Source: Bacteroidales bacterium (GTDB taxonomy: Bacteria > Bacteroidota > Bacteroidia > Bacteroidales > UBA932). From it: a stretch of DNA of 56,368 nucleotides. Positions 40,901 to 49,321 of this stretch are shown piece after piece (the first letter of the stretch is position 1; each line of letters begins with the position of its first letter). The notes under the pieces are model-generated. The model was given only the letters and a program-made list of their open reading frames with translations, was not told the origin of the DNA and did no database searches. Location of the stretch: assembly GCA_024401745.1 (NCBI GenBank), contig JAKSKK010000013.1, positions 1-56,368 of the forward strand, given 5' to 3'. The position numbers and the translations under genes are program-made.

Positions 40901-41331
40901 AGCACATAGTCGTCCATGCCTACGCCCACGCCCTTCTCGGCACATCTGGCAGAGAACTCGTTCCAGATGCTGAACCATTCTTCAGACATGACCCTCGGGT
41001 CACCGCCACACACCACGCCACAGTTGCCGTGACCTGCCGCATTGAGCTCAAGGTCGACTCTGGCGTCAGTATGGTTATAGCTGACGCAGAGGCCGTCGGT
41101 GGACGCAGCTGCAAGTATGTCAAGCTGTTCCTCGAGCCTCTTCATGTCGAGAGGGTCTCCCGTCCACCAGTAGAAGGGTACGTTTCCATAGCCCTTTGGC
41201 GGATTGGCGAAGCAGCCTTTCAGATCGGAAATGTCGTCGTGGCCGGGCCATCCTTTGTATGCTTGCTGAGGTTTAGCGGAAAGAATCGCTGACGTAAGCA
41301 GCGCAACGGAGACAAGAATGTATCTGTTCAT
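37969..41331 (-). CDS. GH106-like glycoside hydrolase (putative alpha-L-rhamnosidase)
   Basis: Secreted protein of 1120 residues from the ATG at 41331 (MNRYILVSVALLTS), with a signal peptide. The N-terminal half is a TIM-barrel-like domain whose WWTGDPLDMKRLEEQLDIL, GVGVGMDDYVLAWP, NYFFQDELQYH, YGCDNEGRG and AHLYGRPRTWLEAFHS segments resemble GH106 and related rhamnosidase-like enzymes. Later come beta-rich modules, including two jelly-roll carbohydrate-binding-like folds near the C-terminus. Substrate is inferred as a rhamnose-containing glycan; the family is broad, so galactosidase-like alternatives remain. An in-frame TTG at 41349 was rejected. Confidence 0.75.
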   Translation of the reverse strand: MNRYILVSVALLTSAILSAKPQQAYKGWPGHDDISDLKGCFANPPKGYGNVPFYWWTGDPLDMKRLEEQLDILAAASTDGLCVSYNHTDARVDLELNAAGHGNCGVVCGGDPRVMSEEWFSIWNEFSARCAEKGVGVGMDDYVLAWPKNRDFMDSVILAPRIREYQGQLTTVKLPAKAKKPQNALTVLEKGKDSTTYICTEPAPWLHPEIGQEWIAKYFQKFADHMDAAGLKGMNYFFQDELQYHLNLRSWSEDMPKEFKARKGYDIVPLLPALFLEDADKVDAQAAKVRLDYAEVLTQFSEERFFKPIYDWNASKGLIYGCDNEGRGLRPLQYLDYFRATSWFTAPGNDAPSRGSSFRQTKVSSSIAHLYGRPRTWLEAFHSIGWDANGALLKSQLDHHIIAGGNLLCMHGLYYSTHGGWWEWAPPCFHFRMPYWDHMKLWLKYAERMCFLLSQGTHVCDIAILYPTETMQAIPGTDQWSTFGVSEVLSKNGLDYDFIDYQSIWKSAINGASLDVAGESYKVLVLADTRALHAETLGKILAFKRAGGIVITVGSVMPELHDAGVIELGTAAEVPSKVRSLTRNDFFCEAGEGKVLHRRIGERDVYMVMDVEKGSKMYFRARGLAEVWDAMDGSCRPLPVIETGTDGSWVRYDGETGGSMLVVFSPGEPVMGDIYLDVKPVADQPVNGSWNVTLVPTMNNRWGDFRLPASDEMIGAEAREIRYFTDIDSVNWKNIPCDIYGYGPHMLACTVDATEDIDKVIADGTGDWKPYSWSWQYGVFDSPGSQGYHGLKGKVDPRFLILDQGGHQLFRTNVYVPKNGKYQVFVEGVEPSRLLFDGNAVKAGELRLKAGWHSLLIAYANTARKDYDLSRLRGDTIDDRDRSMVMFYPAGVPEPADRGLYDEIVASRWYGTEFLTYDVDARPTHTFMQFETAPGTCGMNFKVNGKVESVKVDGKEAAFTAADGSVNVRIADVNPGVSTVTVACVTDEGFPGGAFFETPVKMECSGGRMPEGDWTEFGALGYYSGGIRYEKDIEVGEAGSVVLDLGEVDATCELTVNGQFVKALISKPYSADITEFVKPGRNHVEVLVYSTLANHYRTIPTPYRGKAHAGLIGPVRVLYY

Positions 41332-41350
41332 TGAAAATGGTTTAATCAAA

Positions 41351-41381
41351 CAAAATTAGCCAATACTCGCGATATTTCAAA
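41351..41381 (-). promoter_or_regulatory. Promoter of the GH106-nigD operon
   Basis: Minus-strand TTTG (41378-41381), a 19-base spacer and TAATTTTG (41351-41358), a perfect match to the Bacteroidota promoter. The leader is about 16 bases. Confidence 0.75.
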
Positions 41382-41427
41382 GCAAGACCCGTAGGGGCCG
41401 CTTTTTGGTTTTCTTCCAAATAAGCCG

Positions 41428-41453
41428 TATCTTTATAGTTTGAAAAAACTATA
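41428..41453 (+). promoter_or_regulatory. Putative promoter and palindromic operator of the hyd operon
   Basis: TATCTTTA (41428-41435) is one base off the -7 consensus. It is overlapped by the perfect palindrome TATAGTTT-GAAA-AAACTATA (41434-41453), which covers the expected start site, ten bases before the hydE GTG. The position fits a repressor operator, or a 5' hairpin in the mRNA. Confidence 0.5.
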
Positions 41454-41463
41454 AGCCACGAAA

Positions 41464-42522
41464 GTGGAGACTATCGAGAAATTGCGCAACACACACAACC
41501 TGACCGCACAGGAATACAAGTCACTGTTAATCAACGAGAACAGCGACTTTCTTGCAGTTTTAAACGCGCAGGCGCGTGATATGACCGTCTCCATTTTCGG
41601 AAAAGACGTCTTCATCAGGGGGCTCATAGAAGTGAGCAATTTCTGCAAGAACAACTGCCTGTACTGCGGAATTCGCGCAGCCAACAAAGAAATCGAACGA
41701 TACCGCCTCAGCAAGTCGGAAATTCTGGATTGCTGCAGGCATGGCTACGAGCTCGGCTTCCGCACATTCGTGCTTCAAGGCGGCGAGGACCCGGTCCTCA
41801 CCGACGACCTGATGGATGATATCATCAGCACAATACGCTCCGAATTCCCCGACTGTGCCATCACCCTGTCACTCGGCGAAAGATCTGCGGCAAGCTACAA
41901 ACGTTTCAAGGCATCAGGCGCCAACCGCTACCTGCTGCGCCACGAAACCTTCAACCAGGAACATTACTCCAAGCTCCACCCCGCAGGAATGTCGAGGGAC
42001 AAACGGCTCGAATGCCTCGCAGGCCTGAAGGACGCCGGCTACCAGACTGGCACCGGAATCATGGTAGGCAGCCCGTATCAGACCATCGACAACATAGTCG
42101 AGGACCTTCTGTACATACAGGAGCTCAAGCCGGAGATGATAGGCATAGGCCCCTTCATCCACCACAACGGCACCCCTTTCGCCAACATGCCGGACGGCAG
42201 TCTGGAACTCACGCTCAGGCTGATATCCATCTTCCGCCTGATGAGCCCGGCCGCGCTCATACCGGCAACCACCGCCCTTGCAACCCTCTCCCCCGACGGC
42301 AGGACCAGGGGAATACTCGCCGGCGCCAACGTGGTTATGCCCAACCTCACCCCCGCCTCAAGGCGCGGCGACTACTCGCTGTACGAAGGCAAGGCATCGA
42401 CCGGCGCTGAATCGGCCGAGGGGCTTGCAGAATTGAAAAAAGAACTGAATGCGATCGGCTACGACGTCATCGTGCATCGTGGCGATTACGATAAAAACTA
42501 CGACAGAAAATGTATAATGTAA
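41464..42522 (+). CDS. hydE: [FeFe]-hydrogenase maturase HydE (radical SAM)
   Basis: Radical SAM enzyme of 352 residues that acts in building the H-cluster dithiomethylamine-bridged diiron unit. The SAM [4Fe-4S] motif is CKNNCLYC (Cys61, 65, 68); LRHETFNQEHYSKLHP and IGPFIHHNGTPFAN are HydE-type segments. It starts with GTG just after the palindromic promoter region and overlaps hydG by 13 bases. First gene of a complete maturation-plus-structural operon. Confidence 0.95.
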   Translation: METIEKLRNTHNLTAQEYKSLLINENSDFLAVLNAQARDMTVSIFGKDVFIRGLIEVSNFCKNNCLYCGIRAANKEIERYRLSKSEILDCCRHGYELGFRTFVLQGGEDPVLTDDLMDDIISTIRSEFPDCAITLSLGERSAASYKRFKASGANRYLLRHETFNQEHYSKLHPAGMSRDKRLECLAGLKDAGYQTGTGIMVGSPYQTIDNIVEDLLYIQELKPEMIGIGPFIHHNGTPFANMPDGSLELTLRLISIFRLMSPAALIPATTALATLSPDGRTRGILAGANVVMPNLTPASRRGDYSLYEGKASTGAESAEGLAELKKELNAIGYDVIVHRGDYDKNYDRKCIM

Positions 42523-43925
42523 AATCTCCGAAGGCCGAAGAGTTCATCGACGACGCCGAAATACGTGAGACACTTGCTTATGCTGAGAAGAACAAGAGCA
42601 ACAGGCCTCTCATCGAGAGCATAATCGAGAAGGCCACCCTCTGCAAGGGCCTTTCGCATCGCGAAGCCGCCGTTCTGCTCGACTGTGACATCCCCGACCT
42701 GGTGGACCGCATATTCCGCCTGGCCGAAGAAATAAAACAGCGGTTCTACGGCAACAGAATCGTGATGTTCGCGCCTCTGTACCTCTCGAACTACTGCGTC
42801 AACGGATGCATCTACTGCCCCTATCACGCAAAGAACAGGCACATCCCGCGCAAGAAGCTCACCCAGGAGGAAATCCGCAATGAGGTCATCGCTCTTCAGG
42901 ACATGGGCCACAAGCGCCTTGCCATAGAACTTGGCGAGCACCCCGTGCAGAACCCCATCGAGTACGTGCTCGAATCAATAAAGACGATATACAGCATCCA
43001 TCACAGGAACGGCGACATACGCCGCGTGAACGTGAACATCGCGGCAACCTCCGTAGAGAACTACCGCAAGCTCAAGGACGCCGGAATCGGAACCTACATC
43101 CTGTTCCAGGAGACCTACAACAAGGCCAACTACGAGCACCTGCACCCTACCGGACCCAAGAGCGACTATGCATACCATACCGAGGCGATGGACCGTGCCC
43201 GTGCCGGCGGAATCGACGACATGGGAATAGGAGTGCTGTTCGGCCTCACAGGCTACCGCTATGACTTCGTGGGCCTCATGATGCACGCCGAACACATGGA
43301 GGCCGCCCTCGGAGTGGGTCCCCACACCATCAGCGTCCCGCGTATCCGTCCTGCCGACGACATCAACCCCGAAGAGTTTGCGGACGCCGTGCCCGACGAC
43401 AAATTCCTGCACATAGTCGCAGTGATACGCTGCGCAGTTCCCTACACCGGCATGATCATCTCCACACGCGAGAGCCAGAAGGTCAGGGAGAGAGTGCTCG
43501 ACCTCGGCATCTCGCAGATAAGCGGCGCTTCGCGCACCAGCGTGGGCGGCTACACCGAGGAGGAGCGCGACGAGGAGACCGCCCAGTTCGACCTTGCCGA
43601 CAAGCGCACCCTCGACGAGGTGGTGAACTGGCTCATGAACCTGGGATACATCCCCAGCTTCTGCACCGCCTGCTACCGTGCCGGCCGTACCGGCGAGCGT
43701 TTCATGAAGATATGCAAGTCCGGAAAGATCCAGGACTGCTGCACTCCGAACGCAATACTGACATTGAAAGAATACCTTCTCGACTATGCCACCCCCGCCA
43801 CCCGCGAGGTTGGAGAGAAGATCATAGCCAGGGAAGTTGAAAAGATAGAGAACGAGAAGCTTCGCGCCGCCCTCAGCGAAGACCTCGCAAAACTTGAGAA
43901 GGGCGAACGAGACCTCAGATTCTAG
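42510..43925 (+). CDS. hydG: [FeFe]-hydrogenase maturase HydG (tyrosine lyase)
   Basis: Radical SAM tyrosine lyase of 471 residues that makes CO and cyanide ligands as an Fe(CO)2CN synthon. The SAM cluster motif is CVNGCIYC (Cys96, 100, 103). The C-terminal auxiliary-cluster ligands are visible in FCTACYRAGRTGERF and KICKSGKIQDCC. YILFQETYNKANYEHLHPTGPK and QISGASRTSVGGY are typical. It ends one base before hydF. Confidence 0.97.
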   Translation: MYNVKSPKAEEFIDDAEIRETLAYAEKNKSNRPLIESIIEKATLCKGLSHREAAVLLDCDIPDLVDRIFRLAEEIKQRFYGNRIVMFAPLYLSNYCVNGCIYCPYHAKNRHIPRKKLTQEEIRNEVIALQDMGHKRLAIELGEHPVQNPIEYVLESIKTIYSIHHRNGDIRRVNVNIAATSVENYRKLKDAGIGTYILFQETYNKANYEHLHPTGPKSDYAYHTEAMDRARAGGIDDMGIGVLFGLTGYRYDFVGLMMHAEHMEAALGVGPHTISVPRIRPADDINPEEFADAVPDDKFLHIVAVIRCAVPYTGMIISTRESQKVRERVLDLGISQISGASRTSVGGYTEEERDEETAQFDLADKRTLDEVVNWLMNLGYIPSFCTACYRAGRTGERFMKICKSGKIQDCCTPNAILTLKEYLLDYATPATREVGEKIIAREVEKIENEKLRAALSEDLAKLEKGERDLRF

Positions 43926-43926
43926 C

Positions 43927-45081
43927 ATGACAGGCACACCCGATTCCGGAAGGCTACACATCGTACTGGCAGGCGAACGTAACAGCGGCAAGTCGTCGCT
44001 GCTGAACGCCATTGCCGGGCAGAGCGTAGCGATTGTCTCCGACATACCCGGAACCACCACCGACCACATCTCCAAGCCTATGGAGATAAGCGGTCTGGGG
44101 CCCTGCGTGCTTGTGGACACTGCCGGTATCGACGACAGCGGCGAACTTGGCGCAATGCGCGTGGAGAAGTCGCTGGACGCCGTACGCACGGCCGACATCC
44201 TGCTGCTGGTCATCGACGCCGTGACAGGACGCATACCTGCCATCGCCACCGAGGGCGTGCCCGTCGTCCCCGTCATCAACAAATGCGACGCGGCTGGCGA
44301 GCTTTCAGAGCTGAAGGCGGCTGCCAAGGCCAGGATCGGGAAAGAGCCGGTCTGCGCAAGCGCGCTGCAGCATGAAGGCATTCCCGAGATACTGAGCGCC
44401 GTGCAGGAAAGCATACCCGAAGACTGGGATGCGCCGCTCCTGACAGCGAAACTGCTTGAGCCCGGCGAACTTGCCGTGCTCGTGATGCCTCAGGACAGGC
44501 AGGCCCCCAAGGGGAGGCTCATCCTGCCACAGCAGCAGACCATACGCGAACTGCTCGACAGGGGCTGCCGCATCGCATGCTGCACGCCCGAGACGCTAGG
44601 AAGCACGCTCAGAGCGCTGAACGAGGCACCCGCCTGCATAATATCCGACGCCCAGGCGCTCGGCAAGGTGAAGGCGCTGAAGCCCGAGGGCTGCAGGCTC
44701 ACATCCTTCTCGATGCTGCTCGCCGCCAGCAAGGGCGACATAGAGTATTTCAAGGAAAGTGCGGCGAAGATAGACCGCCTTGGCCCTGACTCGAAGGTCC
44801 TCATAGCTGAGGCCTGCACCCACGTGCCCGCCTCGGAGGACATAGGCAGGGTCCAGATTCCAAGGCTTCTGCGCGCCCGTGCCGGCGAAGGCCTGCAGGT
44901 CGACGTGGTCTCCGGCCGCGACTTCCCTGACGACCTCAGCGGCTACGACCTCGTGATACACTGCGGTGCATGCATGTTCAACCGCCGCTACGTGCTCTCG
45001 AGAGTGCGCCAGGCGAAGGCGCAGGGCGTCCCGATGACGAACTACGGTGTTACAATAGCATATATCAACAATTTATTATAG
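43927..45081 (+). CDS. hydF: [FeFe]-hydrogenase maturation GTPase HydF
   Basis: Scaffold GTPase of 384 residues on which the diiron subcluster is assembled before delivery to HydA. The N-terminal G domain has the P-loop GERNSGKSSLL (about 16-26), DIPGTTTD (G2), DTAGIDD (G3) and NKCD (G4). The C-terminal cluster-binding domain has the ligands in EACTHVP and IHCGACMFNRR. The ATG at 43927 is preferred to an upstream TTG inside hydG. hydB starts two bases after its stop. Confidence 0.95.
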   Translation: MTGTPDSGRLHIVLAGERNSGKSSLLNAIAGQSVAIVSDIPGTTTDHISKPMEISGLGPCVLVDTAGIDDSGELGAMRVEKSLDAVRTADILLLVIDAVTGRIPAIATEGVPVVPVINKCDAAGELSELKAAAKARIGKEPVCASALQHEGIPEILSAVQESIPEDWDAPLLTAKLLEPGELAVLVMPQDRQAPKGRLILPQQQTIRELLDRGCRIACCTPETLGSTLRALNEAPACIISDAQALGKVKALKPEGCRLTSFSMLLAASKGDIEYFKESAAKIDRLGPDSKVLIAEACTHVPASEDIGRVQIPRLLRARAGEGLQVDVVSGRDFPDDLSGYDLVIHCGACMFNRRYVLSRVRQAKAQGVPMTNYGVTIAYINNLL

Positions 45082-45083
45082 AA

Positions 45084-46991
45084 ATGAAAATCAAATCATT
45101 GCAAGATCTTGAAAAGATCAAGACAGAAAACGCGACCCGCCTCGAGCTGAGGAATGAGGACACCCTCGATACCGGAGGGGAGACCTGCGGCCTCGAGAAA
45201 GGGACGGAGCACATTCAGGTCCTGACCTGCGGCGGTACAGGCTGCAAGGCATCCGAAAGCGAGGCAATCGCAAAGAAGATGCAGGAGTGCCTGGAGCAGT
45301 TCGGAGTAGCCGACAAGGTTGAAATCATCACTACAGGATGCTTCGGATTCTGTGAGAAGGGCCCCATCGTGAAGGTCATGCCCGACAACACCTTCTACAC
45401 CAAGGTAAAGCCCGAGGACGCCGTCGAAATCATCAAGGAGCATGTGATCGGAGGAAGACGCGTGCAGAGGCTTCTCTACGTCGATCCCGAGACCGGCTCA
45501 TCAGTCAGCGACTCAAGGCACATGAACTTCTACCGCAAGCAGGTAAGAATCGCCCTTCGCAACTGCGGACTCATCGACCCTGAGAACATTGACGAATACA
45601 TTGCAAGGAACGGTTACAGCGCACTTGCAGACTGCCTGCTTCACAAGACACCCGCCGAGGTTATAGACGTCGTGAAGCGCAGCGGCCTCCGCGGCCGTGG
45701 CGGCGCAGGCTTCCCTACCGGAAACAAGTGGGAGTTCGCAAGCAAGAGCAAGTCAGACATCAAGTACGTCGTCTGCAACGCCGACGAGGGCGACCCCGGT
45801 GCATTCATGGACCGCTCCATCATGGAGGGCGACCCCAACTCAATCATAGAGGCAATGGCAATCTGCGGATACGCAATCGGCGCACAGTACGGTCTCATCT
45901 ACGTACGCGCTGAGTATCCCCTCGCAATACACCGCCTTCAGACTGCAATCAGCCAGGCACACGAGCTCGGCCTGCTTGGCGAGGACATCCTCGGCACAGG
46001 ATTCAACTTCGACATCACCATACGCTACGGTGCAGGTGCATTCGTCTGCGGTGAGGAGACCGCCCTCATCCACTCTATGGAAGGCAAGCGCGGAGAGCCT
46101 ACGCTCAAGCCGCCTTTCCCCGCTGTGGAGGGTTACAAGAAATATCCTACCAACGTGAACAACGTCGAGACCTGGGCTAACATCCCCGTCATCTTCCAGA
46201 ATGGCCCCGAGTGGTTCGCATCCATCGGAACCGAGAAGTCAAAGGGCACCAAGGTGTTCGCACTTGCAGGAAAGATCAACAACGTGGGCCTCATCGAGGT
46301 TCCTATGGGAACGACCCTGCGCGAGGTCATCTACGAGATCGGCGGCGGCATCAAGGACGGAAAGAAGTTCAAGGCCGTTCAGACCGGCGGTCCTTCGGGC
46401 GGCTGCCTTACCGAGAAGCACCTCGACATCCACATCGACTACGAAAGCCTCGGAGCTGCCGGTTCGATGATGGGTTCTGGCGGTATGATCGTCATGGACG
46501 AGGACAACTGCATGGTGCAGGTTGCACGCTTCTACCTCGGATTCATCGTCGAGGAGTCCTGCGGAAAATGCGCTCCCTGCCGCATAGGCAACAAGCGCAT
46601 GCTCGAGATTCTCGACAAGATCGTGGCCGGCAAGGGCACAGTCGAGGACCTCGACAAGCTTGAGGAGCTCGCTCAGGTGATCAAGGACGCATCGCTCTGC
46701 GGACTTGGCCAGACCTCACCCAACCCCGTGCTCTCGACCCTCGCAAACTTCCGCGACGAGTACATGGAGCACGTCGTAGAGAAGAAGTGCCGTGCAAAGC
46801 AGTGCATGTCGATGCTTAACTACACCATCAATTCCAAGAACTGCGTGGGCTGTCACCTCTGTGCCAAGAACTGCCCTGTCGATGCCATAGTCGGCGAGCT
46901 CAGGCAGCCTCACACCATCGACTACCAGAAGTGTATCAAGTGCGGTACCTGTATGAACAACTGCCGTCTGCACGCAATCTCCCTCAAATAG
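45084..46991 (+). CDS. hydB: Bifurcating hydrogenase subunit HydB (NuoF-like, FMN/NADH)
   Basis: Flavoprotein of 635 residues where NAD(H) reacts. In order: an N-terminal [2Fe-2S] thioredoxin-like domain (VLTCGGTGCKAS, ITTGCFGFCEKGP; about 48-100), the NuoF FMN/NADH domain (GLRGRGGAGFPTGNKW, CNADEGDPGAF, CGEETALIHSMEGKRGEPT), an SLBB domain, a [4Fe-4S] site in ESCGKCAPCRIGNKRM, and two C-terminal [4Fe-4S] motifs (CVGCHLCAKNC, CIKCGTCMNNC). This is the HydB plan of trimeric NADH/ferredoxin hydrogenases. The ATG at 45084 follows hydF directly. Confidence 0.95.
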   Translation: MKIKSLQDLEKIKTENATRLELRNEDTLDTGGETCGLEKGTEHIQVLTCGGTGCKASESEAIAKKMQECLEQFGVADKVEIITTGCFGFCEKGPIVKVMPDNTFYTKVKPEDAVEIIKEHVIGGRRVQRLLYVDPETGSSVSDSRHMNFYRKQVRIALRNCGLIDPENIDEYIARNGYSALADCLLHKTPAEVIDVVKRSGLRGRGGAGFPTGNKWEFASKSKSDIKYVVCNADEGDPGAFMDRSIMEGDPNSIIEAMAICGYAIGAQYGLIYVRAEYPLAIHRLQTAISQAHELGLLGEDILGTGFNFDITIRYGAGAFVCGEETALIHSMEGKRGEPTLKPPFPAVEGYKKYPTNVNNVETWANIPVIFQNGPEWFASIGTEKSKGTKVFALAGKINNVGLIEVPMGTTLREVIYEIGGGIKDGKKFKAVQTGGPSGGCLTEKHLDIHIDYESLGAAGSMMGSGGMIVMDEDNCMVQVARFYLGFIVEESCGKCAPCRIGNKRMLEILDKIVAGKGTVEDLDKLEELAQVIKDASLCGLGQTSPNPVLSTLANFRDEYMEHVVEKKCRAKQCMSMLNYTINSKNCVGCHLCAKNCPVDAIVGELRQPHTIDYQKCIKCGTCMNNCRLHAISLK

Positions 46992-46999
46992 TTAACGTT

Positions 47000-48763
47000 A
47001 TGGAACAGAACAAGATAAACCTCACCATTGACGGCCGTCAGGTATCCGTCAATCCGGGCACCACTATACTCGAGGCCGCAAAGTCCTGCGGCATCGACAT
47101 CCCTACCCTGTGCCACATCCATCTTGAAGGCACCTGCGTGAACAGCCATCCCGCCTCATGCCGCATGTGCGTCGTGGAGGTGGCAGGACGCAGGAACCTT
47201 GCCCCCGCATGCGCAACCGCCTGCATGGAAGGAATGGAAGTGCATACCAGCAGCCTCCGCGTGCTCAAGGCCAGGAGGGTCATCCTCGAGCTCATCCTCT
47301 CGAACCACCCTCATGACTGCCTCATCTGCCCCAAGTCAGGCAACTGCGAACTCCAGAACCTTGCCAGAAGGCTCAAGATAAACGAGACTCCGTTCGACGG
47401 CGGCGAAAGGTCATGCCACCCCATCGACAAATCAGTCTCAATCGTGCGCGACATGAACAAGTGCATTCTCTGCCGCCGCTGCGAGACCATGTGCAACGAT
47501 GTGCAGACCGTAGGCGCCATCGGAGCAATAGGCCGCGGTTTCGAGACCACCATAGGCCCTGCCTTCGGTCTCAAGCTCTCTGAGAGCGAGTGCACATATT
47601 GCGGCCAGTGCGTCGCAGTATGCCCCGTAGGCGCCCTCACCGAGGTCGACAATACCAGCAGGCTCATCAAGGACCTTGCTAACCCCGACAAGGTCTGCAT
47701 CGTTCAGGTAGCACCCGCAGTACGCGTTGCCATAGGAGAAGAGTTCGGCTATCCCGCCGGCACCATCGTCACCGGCAAGCTCGTGACCGCACTCAAGAAG
47801 CTCGGCTTCGACTATGTGTTCGACACCGACTTCGCAGCTGACCTCACCATCATGGAAGAGGGTACAGAGCTTCTCGGACGCCTTCAGAGATTCCTCAGCG
47901 GCGACAAGACCGTCAAGCTCCCCATCCTCACCTCATGCTGCCCCGCATGGGTGAACTTCTTCGAGCACCAGTTCCCCGACATGCTCGACATCCCCTCTAC
48001 CGCTCGCTCACCTCAGCAGATGTTCGGCTCCATCGCCAAGACCTACTGGGCAGAGAAGATGGGAATCCCCAGAGAGAAGATCGTAGTGGTTTCAATCATG
48101 CCCTGCCTCGCAAAGAAGTACGAGTGCGGACGCGATGAGTTCAAGGTCGACGGCAACCCCGACGTAGACTACTCACTTACCACCCGCGAGCTTGCAGAGC
48201 TCATCAAGGAGACCAACACCGAGCACGAAGTGCTGGAAGACAGCGAGTTCGACGCTCCTCTCGGCGAATCCACCGGCGCCAGCGTCATCTTCGGCGCTAC
48301 CGGCGGTGTCATGGAGGCCGCCCTGCGTACAGCATACGAGCTGCACACAGGAAAGACTCTCGACAAGGTGGACTTCAGAGAAGTCAGAGGCCTTGAGGGC
48401 ATGCGTTCAGCCAGCATAGACATGGACGGATTCGAACTCAAGGTCGGCATCGCCCACGGTCTCGGAAACGCACGCAAGATGCTCGAGGACATCCGTTCAG
48501 GTAAGAGCGAGTACCACGCCATCGAGATCATGGCCTGCCCCGGCGGCTGCATCGGCGGCGGCGGCCAGCCTCTGCACCATGGCAACATCGAGATCCTCAA
48601 CGCACGCGCAAGAGCTCTGTATGATGCAGACAAGAACAAGCCTCTGCGCAAGTCACACGAGAACCCTTATATCAAGAAGCTGTACGAAGAGTTCCTCGGC
48701 GAGCCTCTCTCCGAAAAGGCACATGCTCTCCTGCACACCAACTATTTCAACAAGTCAAAGTAA
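47000..48763 (+). CDS. hydA: [FeFe]-hydrogenase catalytic subunit HydA
   Basis: H2-producing or H2-oxidising subunit of 587 residues, cytosolic. N-terminal [2Fe-2S] domain (GTTILEAAKSCGIDIPTLCH, CRMCVVEV), a His-ligated [4Fe-4S] region (HPHDCLICPKSGNCELQ), two ferredoxin clusters (CILCRRCETMC, CTYCGQCVAVCPVGAL), then the H-cluster domain with all three signatures: TSCCPAW (about 310), MPCLAKKYEC (about 366) and MACPGGCIGGGGQP (about 510). All expected cysteines are present. The architecture fits group A3 trimeric enzymes, using NADH and reduced ferredoxin together. Confidence 0.97.
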   Translation: MEQNKINLTIDGRQVSVNPGTTILEAAKSCGIDIPTLCHIHLEGTCVNSHPASCRMCVVEVAGRRNLAPACATACMEGMEVHTSSLRVLKARRVILELILSNHPHDCLICPKSGNCELQNLARRLKINETPFDGGERSCHPIDKSVSIVRDMNKCILCRRCETMCNDVQTVGAIGAIGRGFETTIGPAFGLKLSESECTYCGQCVAVCPVGALTEVDNTSRLIKDLANPDKVCIVQVAPAVRVAIGEEFGYPAGTIVTGKLVTALKKLGFDYVFDTDFAADLTIMEEGTELLGRLQRFLSGDKTVKLPILTSCCPAWVNFFEHQFPDMLDIPSTARSPQQMFGSIAKTYWAEKMGIPREKIVVVSIMPCLAKKYECGRDEFKVDGNPDVDYSLTTRELAELIKETNTEHEVLEDSEFDAPLGESTGASVIFGATGGVMEAALRTAYELHTGKTLDKVDFREVRGLEGMRSASIDMDGFELKVGIAHGLGNARKMLEDIRSGKSEYHAIEIMACPGGCIGGGGQPLHHGNIEILNARARALYDADKNKPLRKSHENPYIKKLYEEFLGEPLSEKAHALLHTNYFNKSK

Positions 48764-48767
48764 GGTT

Positions 48768-49253
48768 ATGGAAAATATGAAACTATCTTGCGCAGCCATT
48801 GCCAAAGTCAAGGAAATCTGCGAGAATCATAACAACGACGCCGGCGAGCTCATCAACGTGCTCCACGAGACACAGAACACGCTCGGCTACCTTCCCAGAG
48901 AGGTGCAGGAACTTGTTGCAAAGAACCTGAACATTCCCGTCAACCGCGTGAATGGTGTCGTAAGCTTCTATGCCTTCTTCACCGAGAAGCCCAAGGGCAA
49001 GCATCCCATCTCCATCTGCCTTGGAACAGCATGCTACGTCCGCGGCTCCGACAAGGTCCTCGAGGAGGTCAAGAAAGTGCTCGGCATCGAGGTCGGCGAG
49101 ACCACTCCCGACGGCGTGTTCTCACTCGACTGCCTGCGCTGCGTAGGCGCCTGCGGTCTTGCTCCCGTAATGACCATCAGCGGCAAGGTATTCGGCAACG
49201 TAGACCCCAAGAACATCCGTAAGATCATCGAAAGCTTCGAGGCCGAGGCATAG
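48768..49253 (+). CDS. hydC: Bifurcating hydrogenase subunit HydC (NuoE-like)
   Basis: Small [2Fe-2S] subunit of 161 residues that relays electrons within the HydABC complex. An N-terminal helical bundle (about 1-75, LINVLHETQNTLGYLPREV) precedes a thioredoxin-like domain with cluster ligands in CLGTACYVRG and DCLRCVGACGLAPV. The ATG at 48768 (MENMKLSC) is four bases after hydA; the longer frame reads through hydA. A terminator follows 20 bases after the stop, closing the six-gene operon. Confidence 0.95.
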   Translation: MENMKLSCAAIAKVKEICENHNNDAGELINVLHETQNTLGYLPREVQELVAKNLNIPVNRVNGVVSFYAFFTEKPKGKHPISICLGTACYVRGSDKVLEEVKKVLGIEVGETTPDGVFSLDCLRCVGACGLAPVMTISGKVFGNVDPKNIRKIIESFEAEA

Positions 49254-49273
49254 TCATCGGCACATACACAGAA

Positions 49274-49309
49274 GAAGCCGGCCTTGCAGAAGGTCGGCTT
49301 CCTTATTAT
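49274..49309 (+). terminator. Intrinsic terminator of the hyd operon
   Basis: Arms GAAGCCGGCCTT (49274-49285) and AAGGTCGGCTTC (49290-49301) pair over twelve positions with one G-T wobble and a four-base loop, followed by CTTATTAT. It probably also serves the convergent gene that stops at 49322. Confidence 0.8.
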
Positions 49310-49321
49310 GTATCGTTATGG

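Noticed and set aside
41382-41427. GC-rich hairpin followed by T-run upstream of hydE as a terminator
   Set aside because: Only three base pairs (CCC/GGG) form and no upstream plus-strand gene needs it.
42975-44414. 479-codon minus-strand frame opposite hydG/hydF
   Set aside because: Shadow of two well-supported maturase genes, with no domain pattern.
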